Below are positions 34,124 to 43,461 of a DNA stretch of 64,000 nucleotides, one piece after another (the first letter of the stretch is position 1; each line of letters begins with the position of its first letter). The notes under the pieces are model-generated. The model was given only the letters and a program-made list of their open reading frames with translations, searched no databases and had not been told where the DNA came from. The DNA lies in NCBI RefSeq assembly GCF_022376295.1, contig NZ_CP060140.1, positions 872,356-936,355 on the forward strand. Reading direction: 5' to 3'. A program made the position numbers and the translations under genes. This DNA comes from Nodularia sphaerocarpa UHCC 0038. GTDB lineage: Bacteria; Cyanobacteriota; Cyanobacteriia; Cyanobacteriales; Nostocaceae.

Positions 34124-34363
34124 TTATGCCAGGTGATTGAAGTAAATTGCCCAAAGAGTTCCTGTTACACCAATAGCGATTAAAGAGTTAGTCAAGAAAC
34201 GTCCTAACTCAGTTTCTCTTCCTAGCTTTTTATCGTCTTGTCCGCCACTGAAAAATAATGACCAAGCTTGGTTGACATTAATTATTTCAAAATTATTGAA
34301 ATTGGGTCTAAATACAACTGTACCTACTAAATCTTTTTGGGTAAAATCAAAATCAGTTCTCAT
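34124..34363 (-). CDS. Small single-span membrane protein next to hli
   Basis: A 79-residue protein with one hydrophobic segment near the C-terminus (FLTNSLIAIGVTGTLWAIYF) and a hydrophilic N-terminus with FRPNFNNFEIINVNQAW. It lies 59 bases after an hli gene on the same strand and is probably co-transcribed. The ETELGRFLTN segment before the helix loosely recalls the charged start of an Hlip helix, but the NGRxAM chlorophyll-binding core is missing. It may be a thylakoid partner of the Hlip. I do not recognise the family. Confidence 0.6.
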   Translation of the reverse strand: MRTDFDFTQKDLVGTVVFRPNFNNFEIINVNQAWSLFFSGGQDDKKLGRETELGRFLTNSLIAIGVTGTLWAIYFNHLA

Positions 34364-34422
34364 ATTTTTTCTCGCTTATTTTTTTACTGTGATTAATTGA
34401 GCAAATTTGGGGAATATTCAAT

Positions 34423-34635
34423 TTACAGATTAGTTAACCAACCAATTAAACCGTGACCTGTAATCACTTCTACAGCTATAAGTGAGACAAAACCAATCAT
34501 CGCTAAACGACCATTGAGTTTCTCTGCATACTGGGTAAAACCTGCTCTTGGGGTTTGGTCTACATAGACTTTTGGCTCAATGGCGACTTTATTCCGTTCA
34601 CCTAGTTCGTTAATTTTAAAACCTTTGCTGGTCAT
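34423..34635 (-). CDS. hli: High-light-inducible / CAB-like protein
   Basis: A 70-residue protein with the one-helix chlorophyll-binding signature AEKLNGRLAMIGFVSLIAVE (ExxNGRxAMxGF), near 37-56. The helix ends at GHGLIGWLTNL. Hlips sit in the thylakoid membrane and protect photosystem II assembly intermediates by quenching. The 36-residue N-terminus is hydrophilic. Expression is usually stress-induced. It is followed by a small membrane-protein gene. Confidence 0.93.
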   Translation of the reverse strand: MTSKGFKINELGERNKVAIEPKVYVDQTPRAGFTQYAEKLNGRLAMIGFVSLIAVEVITGHGLIGWLTNL

Positions 34636-34890
34636 GGGTTTTTCTTTTTTGCTTTCTTATGTAACCAAATATAACACTATGTAAAGATTTTTTTGCAAGG
34701 GGTTGACAAACCATAAAGGTGCGGCTAACCGTAAGAAACAGTTCGGGCTACCTGATATTGATTATGCAATCGTGGGAAACAGGTATCTATTCTGGGCAAG
34801 TGCTATGATTTCCACTGCATACGTTATGTAAATGAAAAAGCTGTAGGGGCGTAAATTATTGCGTCTTTACTAGAATACCGAAAGCTATTT

Positions 34891-35925
34891 ATGCCTACTA
34901 CCACCTGGAATCGTCATCACGTTCTGTCCCTCGCTGACTTCACCACTGCCGAATACGATACTGTTTTACAAATTGCTGCTAGTTTTCAGGAGGTGCTGTC
35001 ACGACGGACAAAGAAAGTACCCAGCCTACAAGGACAGGTGGTGGCGAATTTATTTTTTGAACCTTCTACACGCACCCGCAGCAGTTTTGAACTGGCCGCC
35101 AAGCGCTTAAGTGCAGATACGCTGAATTTTGCCGCAGCCAGTTCTTCCATGACGAAGGGAGAAACAATTCTTGACACTGCCAAGACCTATTTGGCGATGG
35201 GAACTGATATTATGGTGATACGCCATCGAGAGGCAGGAGTTCCCAATGCGATCGCCCAAGAAATGGATCGTCTAGGGGTGCGAGTCAGTATCCTCAACGC
35301 TGGTGACGGTCAACATGAGCATCCTTCCCAAGCACTGCTAGATTTATTTACCATCTGTACTTTAATTGACCGCAGTCATCCCCGACTAGAACTGTTAAAA
35401 GACAAAAAAATTGCTATTGTCGGAGACATCTTACATTCTCGTGTAGCCCGGTCAAACATTTGGAGTTTAACAGCCAGTGGCGCACAAGTCCATCTAGCAG
35501 CACCACCCACCCTGCTACCTCAGTTATTCAAAGACTTTGTTTTAGAAGAAGGTAAAACACCCTCATCCTCCACACTCAACCGTCAACTATTTCTGCATTG
35601 GGATTTAGAGTCAGCCTTACAGGATGCAGATATAGTCATGACATTGCGCCTGCAAAAAGAACGTATGACAGCGCACCTACTTCCCAGCTTGCGAGAATAT
35701 CATCAAACCTTTGGCATTACACGCAAAAAGCTAGAACTGTGCAAACCTAACGTTAAAGTCTTACATCCAGGGCCAGTTAACCGGGGTGTAGAAATTAGCT
35801 CAGATTTAATGGATGATCCAGAATTTAGCCTAATTCAGTCGCAAGTTACCAGTGGTATCGCTATTCGCATGGCACTATTGTACCTGTTAGGTAGTGGCAA
35901 AGATTCAGCAACTCTCATCAAATAG
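34891..35925 (+). CDS. pyrB: Aspartate carbamoyltransferase catalytic subunit
   Basis: A 344-residue enzyme. The carbamoyl-phosphate-binding motif FFEPSTRTRSSFELAAKRL (about 52-70) is perfect, HREAGVPN and NAGDGQHEHPSQALLDLFTI follow, and the aspartate-binding HPGPVNRGVEI is near 290. It makes carbamoyl aspartate in pyrimidine synthesis. No pyrI is adjacent, consistent with an unregulated cyanobacterial form. The first 12 residues are slightly longer than in many homologues. Confidence 0.97.
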   Translation: MPTTTWNRHHVLSLADFTTAEYDTVLQIAASFQEVLSRRTKKVPSLQGQVVANLFFEPSTRTRSSFELAAKRLSADTLNFAAASSSMTKGETILDTAKTYLAMGTDIMVIRHREAGVPNAIAQEMDRLGVRVSILNAGDGQHEHPSQALLDLFTICTLIDRSHPRLELLKDKKIAIVGDILHSRVARSNIWSLTASGAQVHLAAPPTLLPQLFKDFVLEEGKTPSSSTLNRQLFLHWDLESALQDADIVMTLRLQKERMTAHLLPSLREYHQTFGITRKKLELCKPNVKVLHPGPVNRGVEISSDLMDDPEFSLIQSQVTSGIAIRMALLYLLGSGKDSATLIK

Positions 35926-35935
35926 GTTCGCACGT

Positions 35936-36013
35936 TCGTAGTGAGGACTTTAGTCCTCTCCATCTCCTTTAGTCGCCAATTTTACGGAAAAGGGCTGAAG
36001 CCCTTACTACGAG
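35936..36013. repeat. Palindromic repeat with TCGTAGTGAGGACTT ends
   Basis: TTCGTAGTGAGGACTTTAGT ... GGGCTGAAGCCCTTACTACG. The ends invert on each other and each arm holds its own hairpin (GAGGACTTTAGTCCTC; AGGGCTGAAGCCCT). A typical dispersed cyanobacterial repeat, placed after pyrB. Confidence 0.75.
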
Positions 36014-36154
36014 CTTAATTCATTTTTATTTACCCATCTATTCAGTAAATTCCTCCTCTAGCCAGAGGACATAATACCTAGAATAGTGCATAATTTAAGT
36101 CATAGAAGTGAGTGAAATCATTAACTTCTACGAATTATAGAAGGTAAATAAATT

Positions 36155-36592
36155 ATGAAAACCATATTTTTGACCGCAGCAGCCCTACTTAGTACGCTAA
36201 CTTTCGCTGCGCCCATTTCCGCTAGAGAAATACCTACTCCCAAACAGCACTTACTAGAAACAAGAGAATGTTATGGTTGCGATTTAACCAACGCTAACCT
36301 CAAAGGCGCTCACCTGATAGGTGTTGATTTGAGAAACGCTAATTTAACAGGTGCAAACTTAGAACAAGCTAACTTAGAAGGCGCAGATTTAACAGGTGCT
36401 AACTTGGACTCTGCTAATCTCACAGATGCCTTTGCCAATGGTACTACCTTTGATTACGCAAATATGACCAATGCCGATTTGAGTGATGCTAATTTATATA
36501 ATGCTCAAGTCAATGGTGCAGTGATGATTGGTACTAATATCCGTGGTGCTGACGGTTTTGATATCAATCTCGGCATTGGTGGAGAAGAATAA
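36155..36592 (+). CDS. Secreted pentapeptide-repeat protein
   Basis: A 145-residue protein with a Sec signal peptide (MKTIFLTAAALLSTLTFAAP, cleavage likely after ISA at 23). From about 44 to 130 there are A(D/N)LXX repeats (DLTNANLKGAHLIGVDLRNA, then NLTGANLEQANLEGADLTGA), which fold as a right-handed quadrilateral beta-helix. CYGCDL at 39-44 has two Cys near the start of the helix and may form a disulfide. Periplasmic or lumenal location is expected. Function unknown. Confidence 0.85.
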   Translation: MKTIFLTAAALLSTLTFAAPISAREIPTPKQHLLETRECYGCDLTNANLKGAHLIGVDLRNANLTGANLEQANLEGADLTGANLDSANLTDAFANGTTFDYANMTNADLSDANLYNAQVNGAVMIGTNIRGADGFDINLGIGGEE

Positions 36593-36593
36593 G

Positions 36594-36622
36594 AGTTAAG
36601 AGTTAAATCATAACTCCTAACT
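36594..36622. terminator. Hairpin between convergent genes
   Basis: AGTTAAGAGTTA (36594-36605) / TAACTCCTAACT (36611-36622) pairs at 11 of 12 positions with a 5-base loop, followed by CCTAACTTTT. It lies between the pentapeptide gene and the convergent pmbA gene. Confidence 0.5.
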
Positions 36623-36630
36623 CCTAACTT

Positions 36631-37971
36631 TTACTCACCAGTAATCGAAAGTTGGTCAACCCAAATTTTAGGACAAACTCCACCAGGGGTAAGCTCTGCT
36701 TCTTTATCGACATAAACTATCGATTTCAGGAGTTCTAAGAAATCGCCAGCCACAGTTGCTGATTCAATACTTGTTCTCACACCTTTATTAACGAGCCAGC
36801 CATCGAAAGGCAGAGAAAACGAACCTTGTAAAGATTTCACTCCAGCATGGAGAGCTTGTAAATCATCAATTAAAATCACATTTTCCGCAGTGTCTAAGCT
36901 CAAATCCTCTTCAGGTGATGTGGCTGCAAACACATGATAAAAATTAGGACTAACGCTAACTTTTGCACCAATACTTGCATTACCTGTAGGCTGGGTATTC
37001 ATTCTTTTAGCAGTACCCGCACTGTGAAGAAAACTTTTTAAAACGCCATTTTCAATCAACGAAACTTGACGAGTCGGAGTTCCTTCACCGTCAAAGCTTT
37101 CCGCCCCAACATTAGCTGGGTGCAGAGAATCATCATAAACTGACAGTAGAGGAGAAGCAATTTGCTTGCCTAAATCATCAGCATTTGATAAACTTTGATT
37201 ATCCAGAATGCTTTGAGCGTTAAACAAATTAGAAAACGCACCCAACAAACTTAAAAAAGCATCAGGAGAGAAAACAACTCGATATTTACCAGACTTGATT
37301 TTTTTATAATTCAAGTGGCTGATAGTTTTCTCTGCCGTTTCCTTAATACAACCATTGATATCAAGATTATTTACACTCCGTTCAATTCTAAAAGCGCTAC
37401 CACTGCGAGGCTTTTTACCCTCTTCCTCGGTTTTGCTGTAAAGAAAAATCGATGCTAAAGAATGAGATTCAGTTCGGGTTGCACCATCGCTATTGAGATA
37501 GAATCTGTCAATATCTCTTTGGGCTAAACCGTTATAAGGTACGCCCTGAATTGCTTGATGCGCTGCTAAAAGTTCTTTTTCAGCTAAAATTAGGCTATTT
37601 ATCAACTCAGCCACAGGTGCTTGGGGTGCTTTTTCCTGATGTGTGTTGGGAATAGGAATAGTTGCTTCGGGGCTAAAATCAGGGACATTTTCCTTGACAC
37701 CAAAAAAACTAGCTTCGTAAGCAGTTTTTAAAGCTAACTCTAGCCCCTTGGGGTCTACATCTGTGGTGCTGGTGACACCCATTGTATTGTCTTCATTCCA
37801 GACACGCACTGTCACCCCAGAACGATTTGAGGCTTTAACTTGTTTTGGCTCACCTTGGTCTACTTGGACGCTCGTTTCATCTACAGTCGAGCCATAAATG
37901 TCAAATTTCTTAATCCCAAGTTTACTAGCATTTTCCTTGGCATTATTAGCAATTTCATTAATATTCGGCAT
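36631..37971 (-). CDS. pmbA: TldD/PmbA family metalloprotease subunit (PmbA/TldE-like)
   Basis: A 446-residue protein of the TldD/PmbA family without the HExxxH zinc motif, as expected for the PmbA/TldE partner. Conserved-looking pieces include GVTVRVWNEDNTMGVTSTTD and SLLGAFSNLFNAQSILDNQS, then GEGTPTRQVSLIENGVLKS and FLHSAGTAKRMNTQPTGNAS. I prefer the second Met (MPNINEIA) two codons inside the frame start. It should form a heterodimer with TldD that cleaves unfolded peptides or modified peptide precursors. It lies 165 bases downstream of tldD on the same strand. Confidence 0.9.
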   Translation of the reverse strand: MPNINEIANNAKENASKLGIKKFDIYGSTVDETSVQVDQGEPKQVKASNRSGVTVRVWNEDNTMGVTSTTDVDPKGLELALKTAYEASFFGVKENVPDFSPEATIPIPNTHQEKAPQAPVAELINSLILAEKELLAAHQAIQGVPYNGLAQRDIDRFYLNSDGATRTESHSLASIFLYSKTEEEGKKPRSGSAFRIERSVNNLDINGCIKETAEKTISHLNYKKIKSGKYRVVFSPDAFLSLLGAFSNLFNAQSILDNQSLSNADDLGKQIASPLLSVYDDSLHPANVGAESFDGEGTPTRQVSLIENGVLKSFLHSAGTAKRMNTQPTGNASIGAKVSVSPNFYHVFAATSPEEDLSLDTAENVILIDDLQALHAGVKSLQGSFSLPFDGWLVNKGVRTSIESATVAGDFLELLKSIVYVDKEAELTPGGVCPKIWVDQLSITGE

Positions 37972-38136
37972 AATCAATTTTAGATTTTGGATTTTGGATT
38001 TGTGGTGGCGTTACACAACTGATTTGGTGGATAAAGATACATATTGTGGGGTAAGCTCTCTAGCCCGCCAAAAACAGGCAAGATGCCTGTTCCACAAGAG
38101 AATCATCATGCACTATTTTAGGCGTTGCCAAATTCT

Positions 38137-39609
38137 TTATCTGCCGCCGACGGTGATAGAATCGACTTTAATATGGGGTTGTCCGACTGTGGTGTAGATA
38201 CTGCCACTAACAGAACCGCAGAAGCCGGGCGCAAGTTCTAAATCTTGGGAACACATGGAAATTTTATTCATGATTTCCTTGGCTTCACCAATGAGGATGG
38301 CTCCTTGTAGTGGTTTTGTGATTTTGCCATTTTCAATTAAATAAGCTTCATCTACCCCAAAGTTAAATTGACCTGTAGCCCCAACGCTACCGCCACCCAT
38401 TTTTTTACAGTAAATGCCTTTATCAACTGAGTTAAATAAATCTTCTGTGGTGTATTCGCCAGGTGCAATATAAGTGTTACGCATCCGACTAGCAGCAGCA
38501 AAGGTATAACCTTGGCGGCGACCACTTCCGGTTCTGGGGTGTCCGGTGCGGGAAGAACCTGTTCTATCTGCTAAGAAGTTTTTCAGAATACCTTTTTCAA
38601 TTAATAGGGTTCTTTGCGCTGGCATTCCTTCGTCGTCCATGTCAATAGTGCCGAAGGCATTTTCTGCCCGACCTTCGTCCCAAGCTGTCAGACTTTCGTG
38701 GGCAATTTTTTCGCCTTTTTTGTCGGCAAATGGTGTAGTCTTACGTTCGATTTGCGTAGTTTCTAACAGATGTCCGCAGGCTTCGTGGAAGATTACCCCA
38801 CCGAAGTGATTGGCCATGATAATTGGGTATGTACCTGAATCTACATAATCTGCATAAAGCATTTTTCCGGCTGATTCGGCAATTTTCTCGGATGCGTCTC
38901 GATAATCCCAAGTTCTCAGGAAGTTAGCATCGCTGGTATTTCCAGCGCGTTCACCGATAGAGGTGCGATTAGCACCATCTGCACATAATAGGTTGAATCC
39001 TACGGATTGAGTGAGGCGAATGTCACGGGCAAATGTGCCGTCACTAGCAGCAACTAGGACTTCTTGCCAATCTCGGAAATAGGAAGCCCGGCGCGATTGT
39101 ACATGGTTAGCTTTTTTTTGGAGGTAGGTAGTGCCATCAAGAAGGACTTCTCCCATTTCTTTAATGGAACTACACAAAGGTAGCCAGCCATCTTTACCTC
39201 TTTTTGTGGCGTAGTCTCTGAGTAATTCTAAGTTGATTTCTGGGATGAAGGCGTTATGAGTCGGTAGTTCTAATCCGAGAATGGAAAGTCCTTTTTCTAA
39301 GGCTGCTTTTAAACCCGAAAATGAAAGGTCGTTGGTGCTGACGTAACAATCAGCTTTACCGCGAAATACTCTGACTCCCGCACCTGTGGCTAAACTGGGT
39401 GAAATACTGGTAATTGCGTCGTCTTCTGCGAGACAACTGATATAGTTACGACGTTCTAAGAATAATTCGATGAAGTCAGCACCTGCGGCGCGTCCGAGTC
39501 CGAGAAGGGTAGCTAGAGGAGCTTCCCAGGTTTCATCGAATCGCTCTGCTGTGGATGAATATTGTAGTGTGGGGATTTGGTTGGAGAGAAGTAGCGTACT
39601 TGTAAGCAT
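38137..39609 (-). CDS. tldD: TldD family zinc metalloprotease
   Basis: A 490-residue TldD. The zinc motif is GVIFHEACGHLLE (HExxxH, about 272-284). Further conserved pieces are GAGVRVFRG near the start, GTIDMDDEGMPAQRTLLIEK, GSGRRQGYTFAAASRMRNTY and GGGSVGATGQFNFGVDEAYL. It is the catalytic subunit of the TldD/PmbA(TldE) complex. Length is standard. Confidence 0.94.
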   Translation of the reverse strand: MLTSTLLLSNQIPTLQYSSTAERFDETWEAPLATLLGLGRAAGADFIELFLERRNYISCLAEDDAITSISPSLATGAGVRVFRGKADCYVSTNDLSFSGLKAALEKGLSILGLELPTHNAFIPEINLELLRDYATKRGKDGWLPLCSSIKEMGEVLLDGTTYLQKKANHVQSRRASYFRDWQEVLVAASDGTFARDIRLTQSVGFNLLCADGANRTSIGERAGNTSDANFLRTWDYRDASEKIAESAGKMLYADYVDSGTYPIIMANHFGGVIFHEACGHLLETTQIERKTTPFADKKGEKIAHESLTAWDEGRAENAFGTIDMDDEGMPAQRTLLIEKGILKNFLADRTGSSRTGHPRTGSGRRQGYTFAAASRMRNTYIAPGEYTTEDLFNSVDKGIYCKKMGGGSVGATGQFNFGVDEAYLIENGKITKPLQGAILIGEAKEIMNKISMCSQDLELAPGFCGSVSGSIYTTVGQPHIKVDSITVGGR

Positions 39610-40081
39610 GAATAGTCCCGTGTGGTGGCGTTATAGTTAGGTTTACTGTATTTTCTTAACTTGTATATCTATCTAGGTTAATAATTTTTTTGATTTATTA
39701 CAAGATAATTCTTCCTTATCAATTTCATTTTAACAAAAATCAAAGCAATTGTCAACTACCAATACTCTCTTTTGGCGTGGAACTAAAGAAGGAATTTTGG
39801 AATTTCCCCAAGATAAATTGTAACGTAGGTAATGATGGACAACAATTAAAGGTGGGTTACGCTGTCGCTAACCCCGACTACGCTTAATTTATATTTCTTC
39901 ATATATATTAGACATCTGGTGGAAAAGATTGTAGAGACGTTTCATGGAAGGTCTCTAAAAGGGTTCATTGTTGAGGGTGCTTTGGGCGGCGTGACAAAAC
40001 ACCCTACATTCAATGGCTTAATAGGAGGTGCGATCGCCTACTGCACTTGATCCATTGCATGAATAACGCTATATATGAGTT
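39610..40081. other. Repeat-bearing gap
   Basis: A 470-base gap. It includes a GGTGGGTTACGCTGTCGCTAAC repeat near 39850 and a decayed GTAGAGACGTTTCATGGAAG palindrome at 39931-39958. It also includes GGCGTGACAAAACACCCTAC near 39990. A 65-residue plus-strand frame (39690-39887) overlaps the repeat and I do not support it. Confidence 0.5.
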
Positions 40082-40432
40082 ATGTTGCAAATTTCTGGTA
40101 AAATCATTATCCCGGATAGCGAAATCGAAATGAGCGCGATTCGTTCTCAAGGCGCAGGTGGTCAAAACGTCAATAAGGTTTCTACTGCTATCCACTTACG
40201 CTTTGACATTGAGGCTTCATCATTACCAGCTTTCTATAAGCAGTATTCTTATCGCCAACTTCTTAGAGGGGTTTGGTTCTTCGATAGGTGTTATGCTGAA
40301 GTTTTAATTAAACTTCTTAGCTGTGGAATTTGCCAACGGTATCCGCATCCCGACTCAATACTTGTAATAGGTGAAACCGCTAGTTTTGCCTTCGATTTCA
40401 AAAGTTTGTGGTTGATTGACTTTTTTGGTTAA
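40082..40432 (+). pseudogene. Truncated duplicate of arfB
   Basis: The first 53 residues (MLQISGKIIIPDSEIEMSAI, then RSQGAGGQNVNKVSTAIHLR and on to AFYKQ) are almost identical to those of the intact arfB at 43462. The GGQ catalytic loop is present. After the Gln at residue 53 the sequence diverges completely into a Cys- and aromatic-rich tail with no similarity to ArfB, and the basic ribosome-binding C-terminal tail is missing. The five bases before the start are also shared in pattern. Break point at about 40241. It is most likely a non-functional duplication remnant. DNA identity over the shared part is high, with many silent differences, so it is not recent. Confidence 0.8.
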
Positions 40433-40522
40433 TTACTTTGTCGCGGTGTAACATAATCGATTGCAAGATTGATGGTAGTTTATTTTTACACAAACTCTTT
40501 TATCCCAATCGCGAGATCAGCT

Positions 40523-41161
40523 ATGACACTCAATTTATATCTACTGCGACATGGAGAAACTACTTTTAGTCAAAGTGGTAATTTCTGCGGTCAAACTGAT
40601 GCGGAGTTGACTTCTGAAGGGATGCAGATGGCATCGAGTTTTGCCGATGTTTATCAAAAATTGAAGTGGGAGGCTGTTTATGTTAGCCCAATGAAGCGGG
40701 CAATTGCAACTGCCAAGCCATTTTGTGATGCTATCGGTATGGATATGCAGTTGCGTGACGGACTCAAAGAAGGTAGTTACGGCGAATGGGAAAGTAAGAG
40801 TAAATCGTTTGCCCAAGAGAATTACGCAGAAAATTATGTAAAATGGGTGACAGAACCCGCTTGGAATGCACCAATAGGCGGAGAAACTGCGGTAGATATT
40901 GCTAACCGTTCTATGCCTGTAATTGCTGAAATTCAAGAAAAATATCCCGAAGGTAATGTTTTAGTGGTTTCCCATAAAGCCACGATTCGGATTATGCTTT
41001 GCAGTTTACTGGGAATTGATTTGGGACGCTATCGCTATCGGGTGAATATTTTGGTCGCGTCGGTAAGTATGGTAAGATTTGACGTTAATGGCCCTTTGTT
41101 AGAAATATTAGGCGATCGCCATCATATACCCGATCATATTCGCTCTCGTCCAGGAACATAA
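40523..41161 (+). CDS. Histidine phosphatase superfamily protein (phosphoglycerate-mutase-like)
   Basis: A 212-residue protein. The catalytic motif is LYLLRHGETTFS (RHG, about 8-10), with a second His in VLVVSHKATIRIML (about 150). DAELTSEG and YVSPMKRAIATAKPF are typical of the family, and LKEGSYGEWE carries the acid. I choose the ATG at 40523 because the longer frame adds 18 residues outside the family. It may be a phosphatase for small phosphorylated metabolites; homologues include cobalamin and sugar phosphatases. Substrate unknown. Confidence 0.88.
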   Translation: MTLNLYLLRHGETTFSQSGNFCGQTDAELTSEGMQMASSFADVYQKLKWEAVYVSPMKRAIATAKPFCDAIGMDMQLRDGLKEGSYGEWESKSKSFAQENYAENYVKWVTEPAWNAPIGGETAVDIANRSMPVIAEIQEKYPEGNVLVVSHKATIRIMLCSLLGIDLGRYRYRVNILVASVSMVRFDVNGPLLEILGDRHHIPDHIRSRPGT

Positions 41162-41436
41162 TAGGCACTACTAGTAGTTTGTCAAGAAACTATTGACATA
41201 ATATCTGCTGAAGCGGCAACAAAATCTAACTTTTCAGCTTTAGCGCTGATATTGCATGGAGCATAAGTAGCCAAGCAGATGTCAGTGTTGGCTCCTTTGC
41301 CCCATATTCACTATAAATATTAATAACTCCGGCAACCCAGGATTTTTCCAAGAGGGGTAAAAAGGAAAAAGATTGCTTACAGCACTTCTGAGAAGCCCAC
41401 TATATTGCGCGAAGTTTTACATACGTTGGACTTGTC

Positions 41437-41847
41437 TCAATTAAGATCGTTACGATTAGGTGTCGGCAATTGCATGATCTCAGAAAAACGTGAATACTTC
41501 ACTTCATCTGTAGGAGGATAATCTGCTGATACAGCAATTAAGCCAATTTTTATATCCTCGAAATAAATTACACCCCCAATACGTCTTTCAACTTGAAAAG
41601 GGGCATGAAAAAAATGATACTTTGCAATGTAAATCGGGAGAAAGTGAGTAATTTTAATTGCCCTACCAAACATTTGCTGACAAGTGCTTTGCAGGACAGC
41701 ATCTAGATATTCATTATAAGCAGGCTTACCCAGTTCAGTAAATTCGGCATGATCCGCAAAATGATCCATATAAAATAACCAGATATTGGATAAGTCTGCT
41801 TCAATAGTCAGTTTTTGCTTAAGTTCCTGCAATCGGTCGATGTTCAT
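41437..41847 (-). CDS. Conserved-looking protein of unknown function
   Basis: A 136-residue protein without signal peptide or membrane segment. The middle is rich in aromatic residues and His (KITHFLPIYIAKYHFFHAPF), and the C-terminal half contains GGVIYFEDIKIGLIAVSADY followed by SRFSEIMQL. The composition looks coding and globular. I do not recognise it. It lies between a histidine phosphatase and a dienelactone hydrolase, both on the other strand. Confidence 0.6.
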   Translation of the reverse strand: MNIDRLQELKQKLTIEADLSNIWLFYMDHFADHAEFTELGKPAYNEYLDAVLQSTCQQMFGRAIKITHFLPIYIAKYHFFHAPFQVERRIGGVIYFEDIKIGLIAVSADYPPTDEVKYSRFSEIMQLPTPNRNDLN

Positions 41848-42225
41848 GTTCGGATATTGATCAAGTGGAACGAGCAGACAGCACTGTTAAAATCTAACAT
41901 GAGCATATCTTTATTCGGAATTATTGCATATTTTGGAGATGGAGCAGAGTTGTTGCGTGAAATCCGGGTTAACCCCTGTAGAGACGTTCCATGCAACGTC
42001 TCTACATTTTAATTCATACTTGGTTTCAGCAATGCCGGGAATTTGCATCAGAAGCGACACTAGAAAATTGTACCCAACAGTAATCTGTTAAAGGTGAAGT
42101 CTGCGATATTCTAGCCCTAAGCAATCGCCTTCAGTGTCCTAGCCAAAATCTGTAATTTGGCTGCTTTAATTCAACCCACTTGTCCACAAGCAAATTCGCT
42201 TCAGGCATAACACGGAGATAAAAAA
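41848..42225. other. Repeat-bearing gap
   Basis: Contains a partial copy of the GGCGTTGCTGA element at 41971-42037. Apart from that, no feature is visible before the dienelactone hydrolase. Confidence 0.45.
41971..42037. repeat. MITE-like element, partial copy C
   Basis: AACCCCTGTAGAGACGTTCC ... AACGTCTCTACATTTTAATT followed by CATACTTGGTTTCAGCAATG and CCG. It matches the right half of the element at 18405-18522; the left half is missing. Confidence 0.75.
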
Positions 42226-42966
42226 GTGCAAATTACGAAGCGCAATGTCGAGTTAAGAGTAGATGACAGTTTAATGCGTGTTTATGTAGCGGCTCCCAAA
42301 GCAGCAGGAGTTTACCCAGGTATTGTATTCTATAGTGATATTTATCAGTTAGGTAGCCCAATTATTCGTTTAGCTAACTACTTAGCAGGATATGGTTATG
42401 TAGTAGCAGCACCAGAAATTTTTCATCGCATAGAGCCAGTTGGTTTGGTAATTGAACCAGATGATTTGGGTCGGATGCGGGGTAATGATGATGCTCGTAG
42501 AACGAAAATCGCTGATTATGATGCTGATTGCCTTGCAGTAATGGAATTTCTCAAAACAGAAAGTGCAGTCTCTCCAGGTAAAATAGGCACTCTCGGCTTT
42601 TGTATTGGTGGGCATTTAGCTTTCCGCGCCGCCTTTTACAACGAAATTAAGGCTTCCGTCTGCTGCTACCCTACGGGGATTCCCAGTGGGAAGCTAGGGC
42701 AGGGGATAGCTGATACCATCCATCGGGTGAGTGAAATCAAAGGCGAGATGCTATTGGTGTTCGGGACTCTTGACCCTCATATCCCAGAGCCTGACCGTCA
42801 AATTTTAATTAAAGCTCTAGAGAATGCTAATGTACCCCACAAAGTTCTCTTGTATGAAGCAGAACATACTTTTATGCGGGACGACGGTTATCGCTACGAT
42901 TCGGCGGCGGCTACCTCTGCTTGGTCTGAAATTGTAACTTTCTTAGAACGTATATTTGCAAACTGA
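42226..42966 (+). CDS. Dienelactone hydrolase family protein
   Basis: A 246-residue alpha/beta-hydrolase of the dienelactone hydrolase family. The nucleophile elbow is GFCIGG (about 126, Cys as nucleophile), the Asp is in GTLDPHIPEPDR (about 180) and the His in EAEHTFMRDDG (about 213). The start is GTG at 42226 with a CACGGAGA ribosome-binding site. Cyanobacterial members are of unknown substrate; the classic family enzyme opens a dienelactone ring. The His residue in GGHLAFRAA after the Cys is also family-typical. Confidence 0.88.
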   Translation: MQITKRNVELRVDDSLMRVYVAAPKAAGVYPGIVFYSDIYQLGSPIIRLANYLAGYGYVVAAPEIFHRIEPVGLVIEPDDLGRMRGNDDARRTKIADYDADCLAVMEFLKTESAVSPGKIGTLGFCIGGHLAFRAAFYNEIKASVCCYPTGIPSGKLGQGIADTIHRVSEIKGEMLLVFGTLDPHIPEPDRQILIKALENANVPHKVLLYEAEHTFMRDDGYRYDSAAATSAWSEIVTFLERIFAN

Positions 42967-43138
42967 AGAAGCGTTACGGGTATTTTAGGCGATTGATTGC
43001 CTCCGGCGAGTGAGTGCTTTGCACTATCGCCTCCTCTCCTCCAGGTGCGTTTCGCCATCGCACAGCCCACCGTAAGAATCGCCCCCACAAAATTCTTACG
43101 GGAAAAGGGTAACTGTACTATGCCAAAACTTCCCGACT

Positions 43139-43171
43139 GCGATCGCGAAGCGCTGCTGCAAGCAGATCGCT
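43139..43171. repeat. 33-bp repeat, copy 1
   Basis: GCGATCGCGAAGCGCTGCTG followed by CAAGCAGATCGCT. The same 33-base unit is at 44605-44637. It interrupts what looks like a decayed reading frame (MPKLPDC ... LADAAKQLGGKHWLVFKKYR on the plus strand, 43122-43305), which I cannot identify. Confidence 0.75.
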
Positions 43172-43308
43172 AGTTAGCTGATGCAGCCAAGCAGTTGGGG
43201 GGTAAGCACTGGCTAGTTTTTAAGAAGTACCGGGGTATGGCTAGTGACAGTGCGCCAGTGTTCCCGAATCTGTCACCTGACCCCAAAAAACGGGGTCTGC
43301 CGTTGAGG

Positions 43309-43364
43309 GATGGGCAAAGCCCCGCCTCCGGCGATGGCGCGGAGCGCCCGCTAAAAGCGATCGC
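43309..43364. repeat. Direct repeat flanking arfB, left copy
   Basis: GATGGGCAAAGCCCCGCC ... GCGATGGCGCGGAGCGCCCG followed by CTAAAAGCGATCGC. The second copy, same orientation, is at 44039-44097. Together they bracket arfB and a short unidentified stretch. Confidence 0.75.
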
Positions 43365-43461
43365 GCGATTAAAAGGTTGATTCAGGATATCTCTGAGGTA
43401 GCCAAAGTAAAATTTTCTTGTAATAGCCGAGTTTACCATAGGACTACTATATATATAATTT

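Noticed and set aside
41180..41430. Small RNA between the histidine phosphatase and the unknown gene
   Set aside because: No terminator, promoter or repeat stands out in these 250 bases.
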